Assembly: GCA_014845975.1 (NCBI GenBank)
Contig: RKAN01000053.1
Coordinates: 1 to 6,046 of the forward strand
DNA length: 6,046 nucleotides
Direction: 5' to 3'
DNA from: a bacterium
GTDB taxonomy: Bacteria; Bacillota_I; Bacilli_A; RF39; UBA660
The notes under the pieces were generated by a model. That model was not told the origin of the DNA. It saw only the letters and a program-made list of their open reading frames with translations, and did no database searches. The position numbers and the translations under genes were made by a program. This document shows positions 1 through 5,877 of the stretch, one piece after another. The first letter of the stretch is position 1. Each line of letters opens with the position of its first letter.

Positions 1-170
1 CCATCAAAATTATTATTTGTGATCATCGCAATAATTCCAGAAGTCGCAATTGGCGGTAACAAACTAGTAATGTTATTAATTCCTGAACTAATAAACATTT
101 GAATAATTACAAATAATTTCTTATTATCAATTTTTAATAAATTTTTAAATATTTGAACATATCGTTTCAT
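1..170 (-). CDS. ABC-exporter-like membrane protein, N-terminal fragment (cut by window edge)
   Basis: Only the first 56 residues are in the window; the gene continues past base 1. The start is ATG at 168-170, preceded by AAGG about 7 nt upstream, and it shares an ATGA overlap with the stop of the upstream gene, so translation is probably coupled. The visible protein opens with a short amphipathic, basic stretch (MKRYVQIFKNLLKIDNKK), followed by a hydrophobic segment at about residues 19-50 containing SSGINNITSLLPPIATSGII. This pattern resembles the first transmembrane helix and elbow of type I ABC exporters (fused membrane and ATPase subunits), where a phrase like 'LLPPIATSKIID' is common. 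No ATPase motif is in view, so membership rests on N-terminal resemblance alone, and the substrate cannot be guessed. It is the third gene of an operon with an acetyltransferase and a membrane-hairpin protein. Confidence 0.6.
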   Translation of the reverse strand, partial: MKRYVQIFKNLLKIDNKKLFVIIQMFISSGINNITSLLPPIATSGIIAMITNNNFD

Positions 171-1348
171 CTAATATCCTTATCATATTCAACATCTGTT
201 ACTTCATATTTTCTTTGTTTTCCTATAAATGATAAAATTTTTGTTGAAATCCAACCAATTAAAGCCAAAATTAAAAAGTAAACAAATCCCATTAGATTAA
301 TCGTTGGAAGTGATTCATTTAAAAGTCCTAAAAGAGATGCTCCAGCACTCATAGAAGTGACTACTGTTAAATTCGATACTGAACTATTTGTAACATCTGA
401 TTTAATTTCAAAAAATAAACTCTTTGCTTGATTCAAATGTGTTTGAGTCATATCCCATAAATATTGAATATAGCTCAAAGTATCTCTTAATGTTTCATAA
501 CGATATCCAGAAATTGCTAGAAATTCAGTTAATTCAGGATCTGCTTTAACAATTTTTTCTCTAGTTGAAATATAAGTACTCATTTGGTTAATTCTTCCAT
601 CAATTAAGTTTACTGTTTTTGAATAACCTTCTAGTTTTGTTGTAAATTTAACAATTTCGGATCCTTTTACATTAACTTTATCTTTAATATTATCAATTTT
701 TTCCCAAATAATTCTATGAATATTTAAATAACGATGTAATTGTCCTTTAAATTCACGAATAAAAACTTGTGATTCAATATAACGTTCAATATTTTCAAGA
801 GATTGTTTTTTATTATTAATAAAATAATATTTATCTCCTCTAACAACATCATATTTTTCACTAGAAAATTCAAAATATTTTTGTTTTTCAGTTCTAGATA
901 ACAAATCTGAAATATCTTCTTTGGTAACATTATCGCAAATAATAAAATAAGGATATATGGTTTCTATATGAGCAAGTTCTTTTGGGACAGGTGCTCCCAA
1001 ACTAAATAAATAATTAAAGGCTGGTGATAACTTATTTTCATAGTAATCTGTAATTTTATCTAAATCAGCAAATAAAGTATCATCACTAACATTTGTATTA
1101 TTGACCGTAATCAAACCATCTTCAAATACTTTTACTTTCATATTTAGAGCTGTCGTAAATTCAATGTATTCTTCTCCAGCAACACCATAATCAATTTTTC
1201 CAATTTCTAAACATTTGCGAAATTCTTGAAGTTTTTCTGGATCTAAATCCAATTGAGATTTACAATCTCTTAAAAAATCATATATTTCTGTTAATTGTAG
1301 CATTGTTCTTTGAAACCAGCCACCGATATAAACATTGCTAATCTTCAT
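167..1348 (-). CDS. Uncharacterised 393-residue protein with C-terminal membrane hairpin
   Basis: I do not recognise this family. The first 320 or so residues are soluble and mixed alpha/beta at the start. From about residue 180 to 320 they become mainly helical and charged, with likely coiled-coil stretches (around IIWEKIDNIKDKVNVKGSE and the segment following PELTEFLAISGY). Two hydrophobic helices follow, at about 327-343 (LTVVTSMSAGASLLGLL) and 349-369 (PTINLMGFVYFLILALIGWI). A basic segment (KILSFIGKQRK) and an acidic tail ending YDKDIR close the protein. No signal peptide is seen, so both termini are probably cytoplasmic, with a short extracellular loop. The long helical region before a C-terminal two-helix hairpin is reminiscent in layout of CorA or DUF155/RMD1-type proteins, but the CorA GMN motif is absent and I would not assign either. 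The start is ATG at 1346-1348 with GGGAG at 1357-1361, 8 nt upstream and overlapping the stop of the acetyltransferase gene. Its TGA stop overlaps the ATG of the ABC-like gene, which suggests a joint function. Confidence 0.85.
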   Translation of the reverse strand: MKISNVYIGGWFQRTMLQLTEIYDFLRDCKSQLDLDPEKLQEFRKCLEIGKIDYGVAGEEYIEFTTALNMKVKVFEDGLITVNNTNVSDDTLFADLDKITDYYENKLSPAFNYLFSLGAPVPKELAHIETIYPYFIICDNVTKEDISDLLSRTEKQKYFEFSSEKYDVVRGDKYYFINNKKQSLENIERYIESQVFIREFKGQLHRYLNIHRIIWEKIDNIKDKVNVKGSEIVKFTTKLEGYSKTVNLIDGRINQMSTYISTREKIVKADPELTEFLAISGYRYETLRDTLSYIQYLWDMTQTHLNQAKSLFFEIKSDVTNSSVSNLTVVTSMSAGASLLGLLNESLPTINLMGFVYFLILALIGWISTKILSFIGKQRKYEVTDVEYDKDIR

Positions 1349-1360
1349 AATAACATCTCC

Positions 1361-1798
1361 CTATATTTTTTTTGAAAAGAATTTTGCATCATCAACACCA
1401 AATCCATAGTGTTTGTAACAAGCGTGAGCTGCTTCTCTAAAGTTCATAGACCATAATTCCATGCATACACAATTTTTTTCTTTACAAATTCTTGTTACTT
1501 CATCAAGCATATGTGTAGCAATATCATGACGTCTATATTCTGGTTTTACACAGACATGATTGATTATTGCATAAGTATTCATTTTTTCATATATTGTTGG
1601 GATAATCGTAATTTTTACATGTGCGATAATCTTATCTCCATAACAACCTACCAAATAAATTTGATTAGGATCATTTTTTGTTGCTTCAAACATTTTTGTA
1701 GCATATTCCATACTAGTTGTTTCATTGAAACATTCATTACATAATTGAATGATTCCTTCTAAATCTTCTTCTGTTGCTATTTTAAATTTTAATTCCAT
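1361..1798 (-). CDS. GNAT-family N-acetyltransferase
   Basis: This 145-residue protein is the usual length for a single-domain Gcn5-related acetyltransferase, which transfers acetyl from acetyl-CoA to an amine. The fold order is visible: beta1/alpha1 at 3-28 (LKFKIATEEDLEGIIQLC), central strands at 47-69 (IYLVGCYGDKIIAHVKITII), motif A at 79-98 (INHVCVKPEYRRHDIATHML), and motif B at 112-133 (CMELWSMNF then AAHACYKHYGF). Tyr128 sits where many GNATs carry the general-acid tyrosine. The CoA pyrophosphate loop reads R-R-H-D-I-A where most members have a Gly at the Asp92 position. The substrate is unknown; the protein could modify a small molecule or a protein N-terminus. The start at 1796-1798 has AGGAG at 1805-1809, 6 nt upstream. 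The TAG stop lies inside the ribosome binding site region of the next gene, 12 nt away, so the genes form an operon with the membrane protein and the ABC-like gene. Confidence 0.92.
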   Translation of the reverse strand: MELKFKIATEEDLEGIIQLCNECFNETTSMEYATKMFEATKNDPNQIYLVGCYGDKIIAHVKITIIPTIYEKMNTYAIINHVCVKPEYRRHDIATHMLDEVTRICKEKNCVCMELWSMNFREAAHACYKHYGFGVDDAKFFSKKI

Positions 1799-1813
1799 AC
1801 AAATCTCCTATCT

Positions 1814-1879
1814 AACTACTAGGGCGAATCCCTATCTTACTTAGATAATAACAAATATTTCACTATTTGGCTAGTAGTT
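1814..1879. repeat. Nested inverted repeats upstream of the acetyltransferase gene
   Basis: A perfect 9-bp inverted repeat (AACTACTAG at 1814-1822, CTAGTAGTT at 1871-1879) encloses 48 bases. Those bases contain smaller palindromes: TAGGG/CCCTA (1820-1824 with 1830-1834, loop CGAAT), TATCT/AGATA (1833-1837 with 1843-1847) and CAAATA/TATTTG (1852-1857 with 1864-1869). Some arms overlap, so not all can form at once; a cloverleaf-like or switching fold is possible. The element covers the likely promoter and the 5' leader of the GNAT gene, so it could be an operator, a structured leader or a small palindromic repeat. Base composition here is AT-rich, so the shorter palindromes may be chance. Confidence 0.5.
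1845..1853 (-). promoter_or_regulatory. Possible extended -10 promoter for the GNAT operon
   Basis: On the minus strand TGTTATTAT gives an extended -10 element (TG, one base, then TATTAT at 1845-1850), which would start transcription near 1838 with a leader of about 40 nt. The hexamer 17 bp upstream (TAGCCA, 1868-1873) is a poor -35, which is tolerable for an extended -10 promoter. An alternative uses the consensus TTGACA at 1881-1886 with the weak TGAAAT at 1857-1862 (18-bp spacing). The preceding valS terminator makes a separate promoter here likely, but the exact element is uncertain. Confidence 0.4.
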
Positions 1880-1895
1880 TTGTCAAATAAATGTC

Positions 1896-1930
1896 AAAAA
1901 AAGTCTAAGATTTTTTCTTAAACTTTTTTC
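1896..1930 (-). terminator. Intrinsic terminator of the valS operon
   Basis: Read on the minus strand, GTTTAAGA pairs with TCTTAGAC (1916-1923 with 1903-1910, one G-T pair) across a 5-base A loop. The stem is extended by an A-tract pairing with the following run of seven T at 1896-1902. It begins about 10 bases past the valS stop codon. The A/T tracts are symmetric, so it could also stop transcription on the plus strand, although no plus-strand gene is nearby. Confidence 0.85.
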
Positions 1931-1940
1931 AATTAGATAA

Positions 1941-4475
1941 TTAACTTAGTTTATTTTTAATTAATTCCAATTCTTGTAATTCATGTTCCAAAGTCTCTTT
2001 TTCTTTAGAAACCAAATCTACAGGAGCCTTATTTACATAATTTTCGTTACTTAATAATTTTTGTCTTCTTTGAATACTATTTTCTAATCGTTCTTTTTCT
2101 TTTTCTAAAGATTCTTTTAATTTGCTTAAATTTTCACTTCCATCATAGTAAAGTGTAACAACACCATCTTGAAAAGCAATTTCAATTTTAGAGCAATTTT
2201 CTTTCTTTAAAGAACCTTGATTAATCTTTGTTAAACGATTTACTAAATCAATATGATCACTCAAATATGTATTATCATATTCAATAAAGAATTCTTTTCC
2301 AATATTATTTTCTAATTTTATTTTTCTAATTCTACTAATAAGAGCAATAATATCATCTAATCTAGAGTTAAATACTTTAGTTTCATCATAAACTGGATAA
2401 GAACTAATCATGATAGATTCTAATGCATTAGGAAGCATCTGATAAATTTCTTCTGTTACATAAGGCATAAATGGATGAAGTAATTTTAATATATTTTCTA
2501 GAGTATAAATTAATACGGATTTGGTTGTATTATCCATATTGATTTTAGCAAGTTCAATATACCAATCACAAAAATCATCCCAAATAAAGCTATAAATTTC
2601 ACTGCCTACTACGTTAAATTCATATTTATCCATATGTTCTCTTACATTTTGAATTAATAAATTTAATTTTGTAACGATCCATTTATCGCTTTCTTTTAAG
2701 TTTTCTAAAGAATAATCCTTCATATCAAAATCTTCTAGATTCATTAAAACAAAACGAGAGGCATTCCATAATTTATTAATAAAATTCCAAGTTGATTTTA
2801 CTTTTTCTTCATCATAACGAAGATCCATTCCTGGAGCTGTTGAAGTAGCCAAGAAAAATCTTAAAGAATCGCAACCATACTTTTCTATTACATCCATAGG
2901 ATCTACACCATTTCCTAAAGATTTTGACATTTTTCTTCCTTCTTTATCACGAATTAAACCATGAATTAAACAATCTTTAAATGGTCTTGTTTTCGTAAAT
3001 TCTAATCCTTGGAAAGTCATTCTATTTACCCAGAATGGAATAATATCATATCCTGTTACTAAAACATTATTTGGATAATATCTTTTTAAAGCCTCTGTAT
3101 CCTCTGGCCACCCCATTGTTGAAAAAGGCCATAATGCACTAGAAAACCAAGTATCTAAGACATCTTGGTCTTGTGTCCATCCTTCTTCTTTAGGAGCTTC
3201 TTCTCCTACATAAACTTCATCGCCTTTATACCAAGCTGGTATTTGATGTCCCCACCATAATTGTCTAGAGATACACCAATCATAAGTAATTTCCATCCAG
3301 TGATTCATTGTTTTTTCATATCGTTCTGGGACAAAATTTACTTTTGTTTCTGAGTTTTCTTGATTTTTTAATACTGCATCAGCTAGAGGTCTCATTTTTA
3401 CAAACCATTGTTTTGATAAATATGGTTCTACAACAGCATTGGTTCTTTCACTATGTCCAACACTATGTACCATTGGTTCAATACGAATTAATAGATCTTT
3501 TTCTTTTAATTCTTCTAGTAATTTTTCTCTACATTCTTCTCTAGTAAGTCCTTCATAATGAAGTGCATTTTTATTCATTGTAGCATCTTTATTCATTACA
3601 ACAACGCGTTCTAAGTGATGTCTATTTCCTACTTCAAAGTCATTTGGATCATGAGCTGGAGTAATTTTAACTACACCTGTTCCAAATGTTGGATCAGCAT
3701 GTTCATCTCCTACAATTGGAATTAATTTACCAACAATTGGTAAAATGACATTTTTTCCAATTAGATTTTGATATCTTTCATCACTTGGGTTTACAGCAAC
3801 TGCCGTATCTCCAAATAATGTTTCTGGACGAGTTGTTGCAACATCTAAGTAATCACTAGTTCCTTCAATAAAATACTTTAAGTGATAAAAGGCGCCTTCA
3901 TCTTCTTGATAAATGACTTCTTCATTAGAAAGTGCTGTCATAGCAACTGGATCCCAGTTAATAATTCTTTCTCCTCTATAAATTAAACCCTTATTATAAA
4001 GTGTTACAAAAACATGACGGACAGCTTTTGATAAACCTTCGTCTAGGGTAAATCTTTCTTTTGTATAATCTAGACTTAATCCCATTTTAGCCCATTGTCT
4101 ATGAATATTTTCAGCATATTCTTCTTTCCATGACCAAGCATGTTTTAGCCATTCATCTCTTGTCATACTTCTTGGATCAATTCCCATATCACGTAATTTT
4201 TTATCTACTTTCGCTTGAGTTGCAATTCCAGCATGATCCATTCCTGGTAACCATAATGCATCATAGCCATCCATTCTTTTATAACGAATCATGATATCTT
4301 GTAAAGTCGTATCCCAAGCATGACCTAAATGTAATTTTCCTGTTACGTTAGGAGGTGGTATTACAATACTATATGGCTTTTTAGATAAATCACCACTTGT
4401 AAAATATCCTTTCTGTTTCCAATTTTCATATTTATCTTTTTCTACTTCTAAATGATTATATTTTTTATCTAACAT
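1941..4475 (-). CDS. valS: Valyl-tRNA synthetase (ValRS)
   Basis: This is a class I synthetase that charges tRNA-Val with valine in the cytoplasm; at 844 residues it is full length for a bacterial ValRS. Domains in order (numbered from M at 4475) are as follows. The Rossmann active site begins with [16 protein letters not shown] (HIGH motif as HLGH at 49-52) and [10 protein letters not shown] at about 78-87. The CP1 editing domain lies at about 200-350, with [11 protein letters not shown] at 213-223 and [13 protein letters not shown] at 271-283, and hydrolyses mischarged Thr-tRNA. The ValRS signature [14 protein letters not shown] is at about 402-415, and KMSKS is at 515-519. The helical anticodon-binding domain follows, and then a C-terminal coiled-coil arm (about 775-844, rich in KEKERLE and [12 protein letters not shown]). 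An in-frame ATG nine bases earlier (4482-4484) sits directly against AAAGG, so I chose the ATG at 4473-4475, which gives the typical MLDKKYNH start and 9-nt spacing. It overlaps the preceding gene by 11 nt and is the last gene of a T-box-controlled operon. Confidence 0.98.
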   Translation of the reverse strand: MLDKKYNHLEVEKDKYENWKQKGYFTSGDLSKKPYSIVIPPPNVTGKLHLGHAWDTTLQDIMIRYKRMDGYDALWLPGMDHAGIATQAKVDKKLRDMGIDPRSMTRDEWLKHAWSWKEEYAENIHRQWAKMGLSLDYTKERFTLDEGLSKAVRHVFVTLYNKGLIYRGERIINWDPVAMTALSNEEVIYQEDEGAFYHLKYFIEGTSDYLDVATTRPETLFGDTAVAVNPSDERYQNLIGKNVILPIVGKLIPIVGDEHADPTFGTGVVKITPAHDPNDFEVGNRHHLERVVVMNKDATMNKNALHYEGLTREECREKLLEELKEKDLLIRIEPMVHSVGHSERTNAVVEPYLSKQWFVKMRPLADAVLKNQENSETKVNFVPERYEKTMNHWMEITYDWCISRQLWWGHQIPAWYKGDEVYVGEEAPKEEGWTQDQDVLDTWFSSALWPFSTMGWPEDTEALKRYYPNNVLVTGYDIIPFWVNRMTFQGLEFTKTRPFKDCLIHGLIRDKEGRKMSKSLGNGVDPMDVIEKYGCDSLRFFLATSTAPGMDLRYDEEKVKSTWNFINKLWNASRFVLMNLEDFDMKDYSLENLKESDKWIVTKLNLLIQNVREHMDKYEFNVVGSEIYSFIWDDFCDWYIELAKINMDNTTKSVLIYTLENILKLLHPFMPYVTEEIYQMLPNALESIMISSYPVYDETKVFNSRLDDIIALISRIRKIKLENNIGKEFFIEYDNTYLSDHIDLVNRLTKINQGSLKKENCSKIEIAFQDGVVTLYYDGSENLSKLKESLEKEKERLENSIQRRQKLLSNENYVNKAPVDLVSKEKETLEHELQELELIKNKLS

Positions 4476-4908
4476 GAACTTCATCCTTTCTGTTATTTTT
4501 TCTTTTTGCTTCTTTCAATATATCAGATAACCCATTCATTTCTTTGAAAACAATTTTATCTTCTTCTATCGTTTCAGATAAACCAACACAAGTCTGATAT
4601 TGTTCAAAAACTAATCTTTGTTCCATTAGCCAAGTAATTTGGCGATCTGTAATAATCTCAGGCAAATAAATGATTACCAAAGAAACTGTATTCTCCGTTT
4701 TGACTACTAAATGGTTCATTTTCGCTATTTCACAAGGTGCACCATTATAGTCGTTCAAATCAATTTGAATTGGAGTATTTGGATAATACTTTTTTATAAA
4801 CTTTTCAATTCCATTATTATGAGCATCTTTTCCTATAATATCTTCACTAAAAATAGGACTTAATATTTGATTTTCATCAGGAATAATAATTAAGTTACCT
4901 CTTTTCAT
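4465..4908 (-). CDS. Hypothetical protein of 147 residues between HD protein and valS
   Basis: I do not recognise this protein. It is soluble, with no signal peptide or membrane segment. It opens with a strand-like [16 protein letters not shown], followed by a lysine/tyrosine-rich stretch ([19 protein letters not shown]). The core has alternating strands ([22 protein letters not shown]) and a helix ([18 protein letters not shown]), then a charged C-terminal tail ([18 protein letters not shown]). No catalytic motif stands out; there are two cysteines (around residues 59 and 107) and no metal-binding clusters. Its ATG (4906-4908) overlaps the TGA of the HD gene in an ATGA junction, with AAGGTG just upstream, and its 3' end overlaps valS by 11 nt. 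This packing and the normal codon use argue that it is a real translated gene. Under the T-box it should be expressed when tRNA-Val is poorly charged. Confidence 0.85.
   Translation of the reverse strand: MKRGNLIIIPDENQILSPIFSEDIIGKDAHNNGIEKFIKKYYPNTPIQIDLNDYNGAPCEIAKMNHLVVKTENTVSLVIIYLPEIITDRQITWLMEQRLVFEQYQTCVGLSETIEEDKIVFKEMNGLSDILKEAKRKNNRKDEVHVR
4473..4490 (-). promoter_or_regulatory. valS ribosome binding site deciding between two starts
   Basis: GAAAGG at 4485-4490 touches the upstream ATG (4482-4484), leaving no spacing for initiation there. It lies 9 nt from the second ATG (4473-4475), which is a workable distance. The site lies within the last codons of the preceding gene, so valS translation is probably coupled to it. 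Confidence 0.7.
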
Positions 4909-5609
4909 TCATTCACCTTCTTCATACAATATTCTATCAAATGTTTTTTTAATTCTTCTAAACGTTCATCTTCTATATAACACTCTAATAAATTAATTTT
5001 GTTTTCAATGATATGGTTATTTAAAATATATTGATATGTATATTTAAAATTAATATCATAAATAAATCCTAATAGTCTAAAAACATAATCTACATCCGTT
5101 TTGAGAGTTTGATCATGAACAAGTTGATTAGAAAATAACTGACTTAAAATTTCTTCGTTAACAGTTGCTTTCAAGTCTTTGATAATAAGGCCCTGTTCTT
5201 TCATAATATCCAACTTATCAGCATCTCTTACAATTTTAGTAAATAAAAGTTTTTTAGAGTCCTCTGTTTCTTCTATTATTAATTTATTATGATTTTTAGT
5301 AGCAAATAAAATTAAATCATAATTTTCTATTGAATTAAAATGTTCTTTTAAAATAGAAACTCCTAAATCACCATGATCAACAGAACAAACATCAAAATAA
5401 GTTTGATATTTTTGATATTGTTCAAACCTTCCAATGTCATGGAATAAACCACATAATTGTGCGATTTTAGTATCTGCATGAATACTAAGAGCAATCTGTT
5501 TGCAAAAATCCATCACTCGATAAGTATGATGAAATTTGTCTAAAATCATCTTATCTTTATAATCAAATGTTTTAACATAATCATTAAATAACTTTAAATA
5601 AGCCTTCAT
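4905..5609 (-). CDS. HD-domain protein, putative metal-dependent phosphohydrolase
   Basis: This 234-residue cytoplasmic protein carries an N-terminal HD domain, the fold of metal-dependent phosphohydrolases acting on nucleotides or phosphoesters. The metal-ligand set is visible in order: HH at 27-28 (KFHHTYRVMDF), the HD pair at 57-58 (GLFHDIGRFEQ), His79 in VDHGDLGVSIL, His107 in ATKNHNKL, and Asp129/Asp131 in IVRDADKLDI. The remaining 100 residues are helical (YVFRLLGFIYDINFKYTYQYIL and a Leu/Glu-rich end). It is too short for a full Rel/SpoT or a dNTPase of the usual kind, so the substrate is unknown. An in-frame GTG at 5628-5630 would add seven residues but lies inside the terminator hairpin. 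The ATG at 5607-5609 with GGAGG at 5615-5619 is the credible start. It is the first gene after the T-box and is coupled to the next by a 4-nt overlap. Confidence 0.92.
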   Translation of the reverse strand: MKAYLKLFNDYVKTFDYKDKMILDKFHHTYRVMDFCKQIALSIHADTKIAQLCGLFHDIGRFEQYQKYQTYFDVCSVDHGDLGVSILKEHFNSIENYDLILFATKNHNKLIIEETEDSKKLLFTKIVRDADKLDIMKEQGLIIKDLKATVNEEILSQLFSNQLVHDQTLKTDVDYVFRLLGFIYDINFKYTYQYILNNHIIENKINLLECYIEDERLEELKKHLIEYCMKKVNE

Positions 5610-5619
5610 ATTTTCCTCC
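5607..5619 (-). promoter_or_regulatory. Ribosome binding site and true start of the HD gene
   Basis: GGAGG at 5615-5619 lies 5 nt from the ATG at 5607-5609. It directly abuts the run of eight T that ends the T-box terminator, so it is transcribed only when antitermination succeeds. It sets the start and excludes the upstream GTG. Confidence 0.85.
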
Positions 5620-5647
5620 AAAAAAAACACGCCCCTATAAGGACGTG
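5620..5647 (-). terminator. T-box regulatory terminator
   Basis: CACGTCC pairs with GGGCGTG around a TTATAG-type loop (stem within 5628-5647), followed by eight T at 5620-5627. The 5' arm is the same sequence that pairs with the T-box in the antiterminator, so the two structures are mutually exclusive. This is the standard off-state of a T-box leader when the tRNA is charged. Confidence 0.92.
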
Positions 5648-5834
5648 ATTACGTGGTACCACCTTAATTCATAGATTACTCTACCTTGAAGTCTTAATGC
5701 GACTAACAATATATCTTACTATGATTTCTGATATATAGCTCCCAAGCTACCTTCTAATGATTTATTTATTAGTTTTCACCAACCACTAACTCTCTTTCAA
5801 ATAAAATCATTATACTCCTCTTGTTCTTTGCTTT
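5620..5834 (-). promoter_or_regulatory. T-box riboswitch controlling the valS operon (tRNA-Val predicted)
   Basis: This leader senses uncharged tRNA and antiterminates transcription. On the minus strand Stem I starts near GC AAAGAA CAAG (CAAG at 5820-5823 pairs with CTTG at 5743-5746). The specifier loop has AGGAGTA at 5813-5819 opposite GAAGGTAG at 5747-5754, closed by a perfect 9-bp helix (5804-5812 with 5755-5763). Above it are AGAGAG and the distal GGTTGGTGAAA loop closed by GTTAGT/ACTAAT. Stem II is seen as ATATATC/GATATAT, and a small stem GTAGA/TCTAT precedes the T-box core AAGGTGGTACCACG at 5652-5665. The antiterminator is AAGG with CCTT (5639-5642) and ACG with CGT (5643-5645) around the UGGUACC bulge. 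It excludes the terminator. The specifier is GUA (Val, 5748-5750) or GGU (Gly, 5749-5751). UGGU at 5658-5661 predicts a tRNA with discriminator A73, which fits Val and not the usual Gly tRNA (U73). Confidence 0.95.
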
Positions 5835-5840
5835 GACTCT

Positions 5841-5869
5841 ATTATATTCATAAAATTACTTATAGTCAA
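5841..5869 (-). promoter_or_regulatory. Sigma-A-type promoter of the valS operon
   Basis: TTGACT at 5864-5869 and TATAAT at 5841-5846 are separated by exactly 17 bp, close to the vegetative sigma-A consensus. The predicted start is near 5834, just before Stem I of the T-box. The -35 lies only 8 bases beyond the stop of the upstream gene, and no terminator is seen between, so some read-through from that gene is possible. Confidence 0.88.
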
Positions 5870-5877
5870 TAATTTGT

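Noticed and set aside
724..930. Open frame of 68 codons on the minus strand
   Set aside because: It is in another frame inside the 393-residue gene, Asn/Ile/Leu/Lys-rich from AT content, with no ribosome binding site of its own.
167..1348. CorA-type magnesium channel
   Set aside because: The C-terminal two-helix hairpin after helices is similar in layout, but the GMN signature is missing and the N-terminal part shows no recognisable CorA sequence.
1511..1744. Open frame of 77 codons on the plus strand
   Set aside because: It is antisense to the well-supported GNAT gene, and its Ile/Phe/Cys-rich product is typical of a shadow frame.
1814..1879. A tRNA-like cloverleaf before the acetyltransferase gene
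   Set aside because: The hairpins suggested a cloverleaf, but arm and loop lengths do not fit: there is no 7-base T loop with TTCRA, no 7-base anticodon loop and no CCA end, and some arms overlap.
3308..3544. Open frame of 78 codons on the plus strand
   Set aside because: It lies entirely antisense to the conserved valS editing and catalytic region, is dominated by Leu/Phe/Ile as expected from reading AT-rich coding DNA backwards, and has no supporting start context.
5749..5751. Leader as a plain glycine T-box
   Set aside because: The GGU reading is possible from the loop geometry, but the UGGU bulge does not fit U73 of tRNA-Gly, and the operon encodes ValRS with no glycine-related gene.
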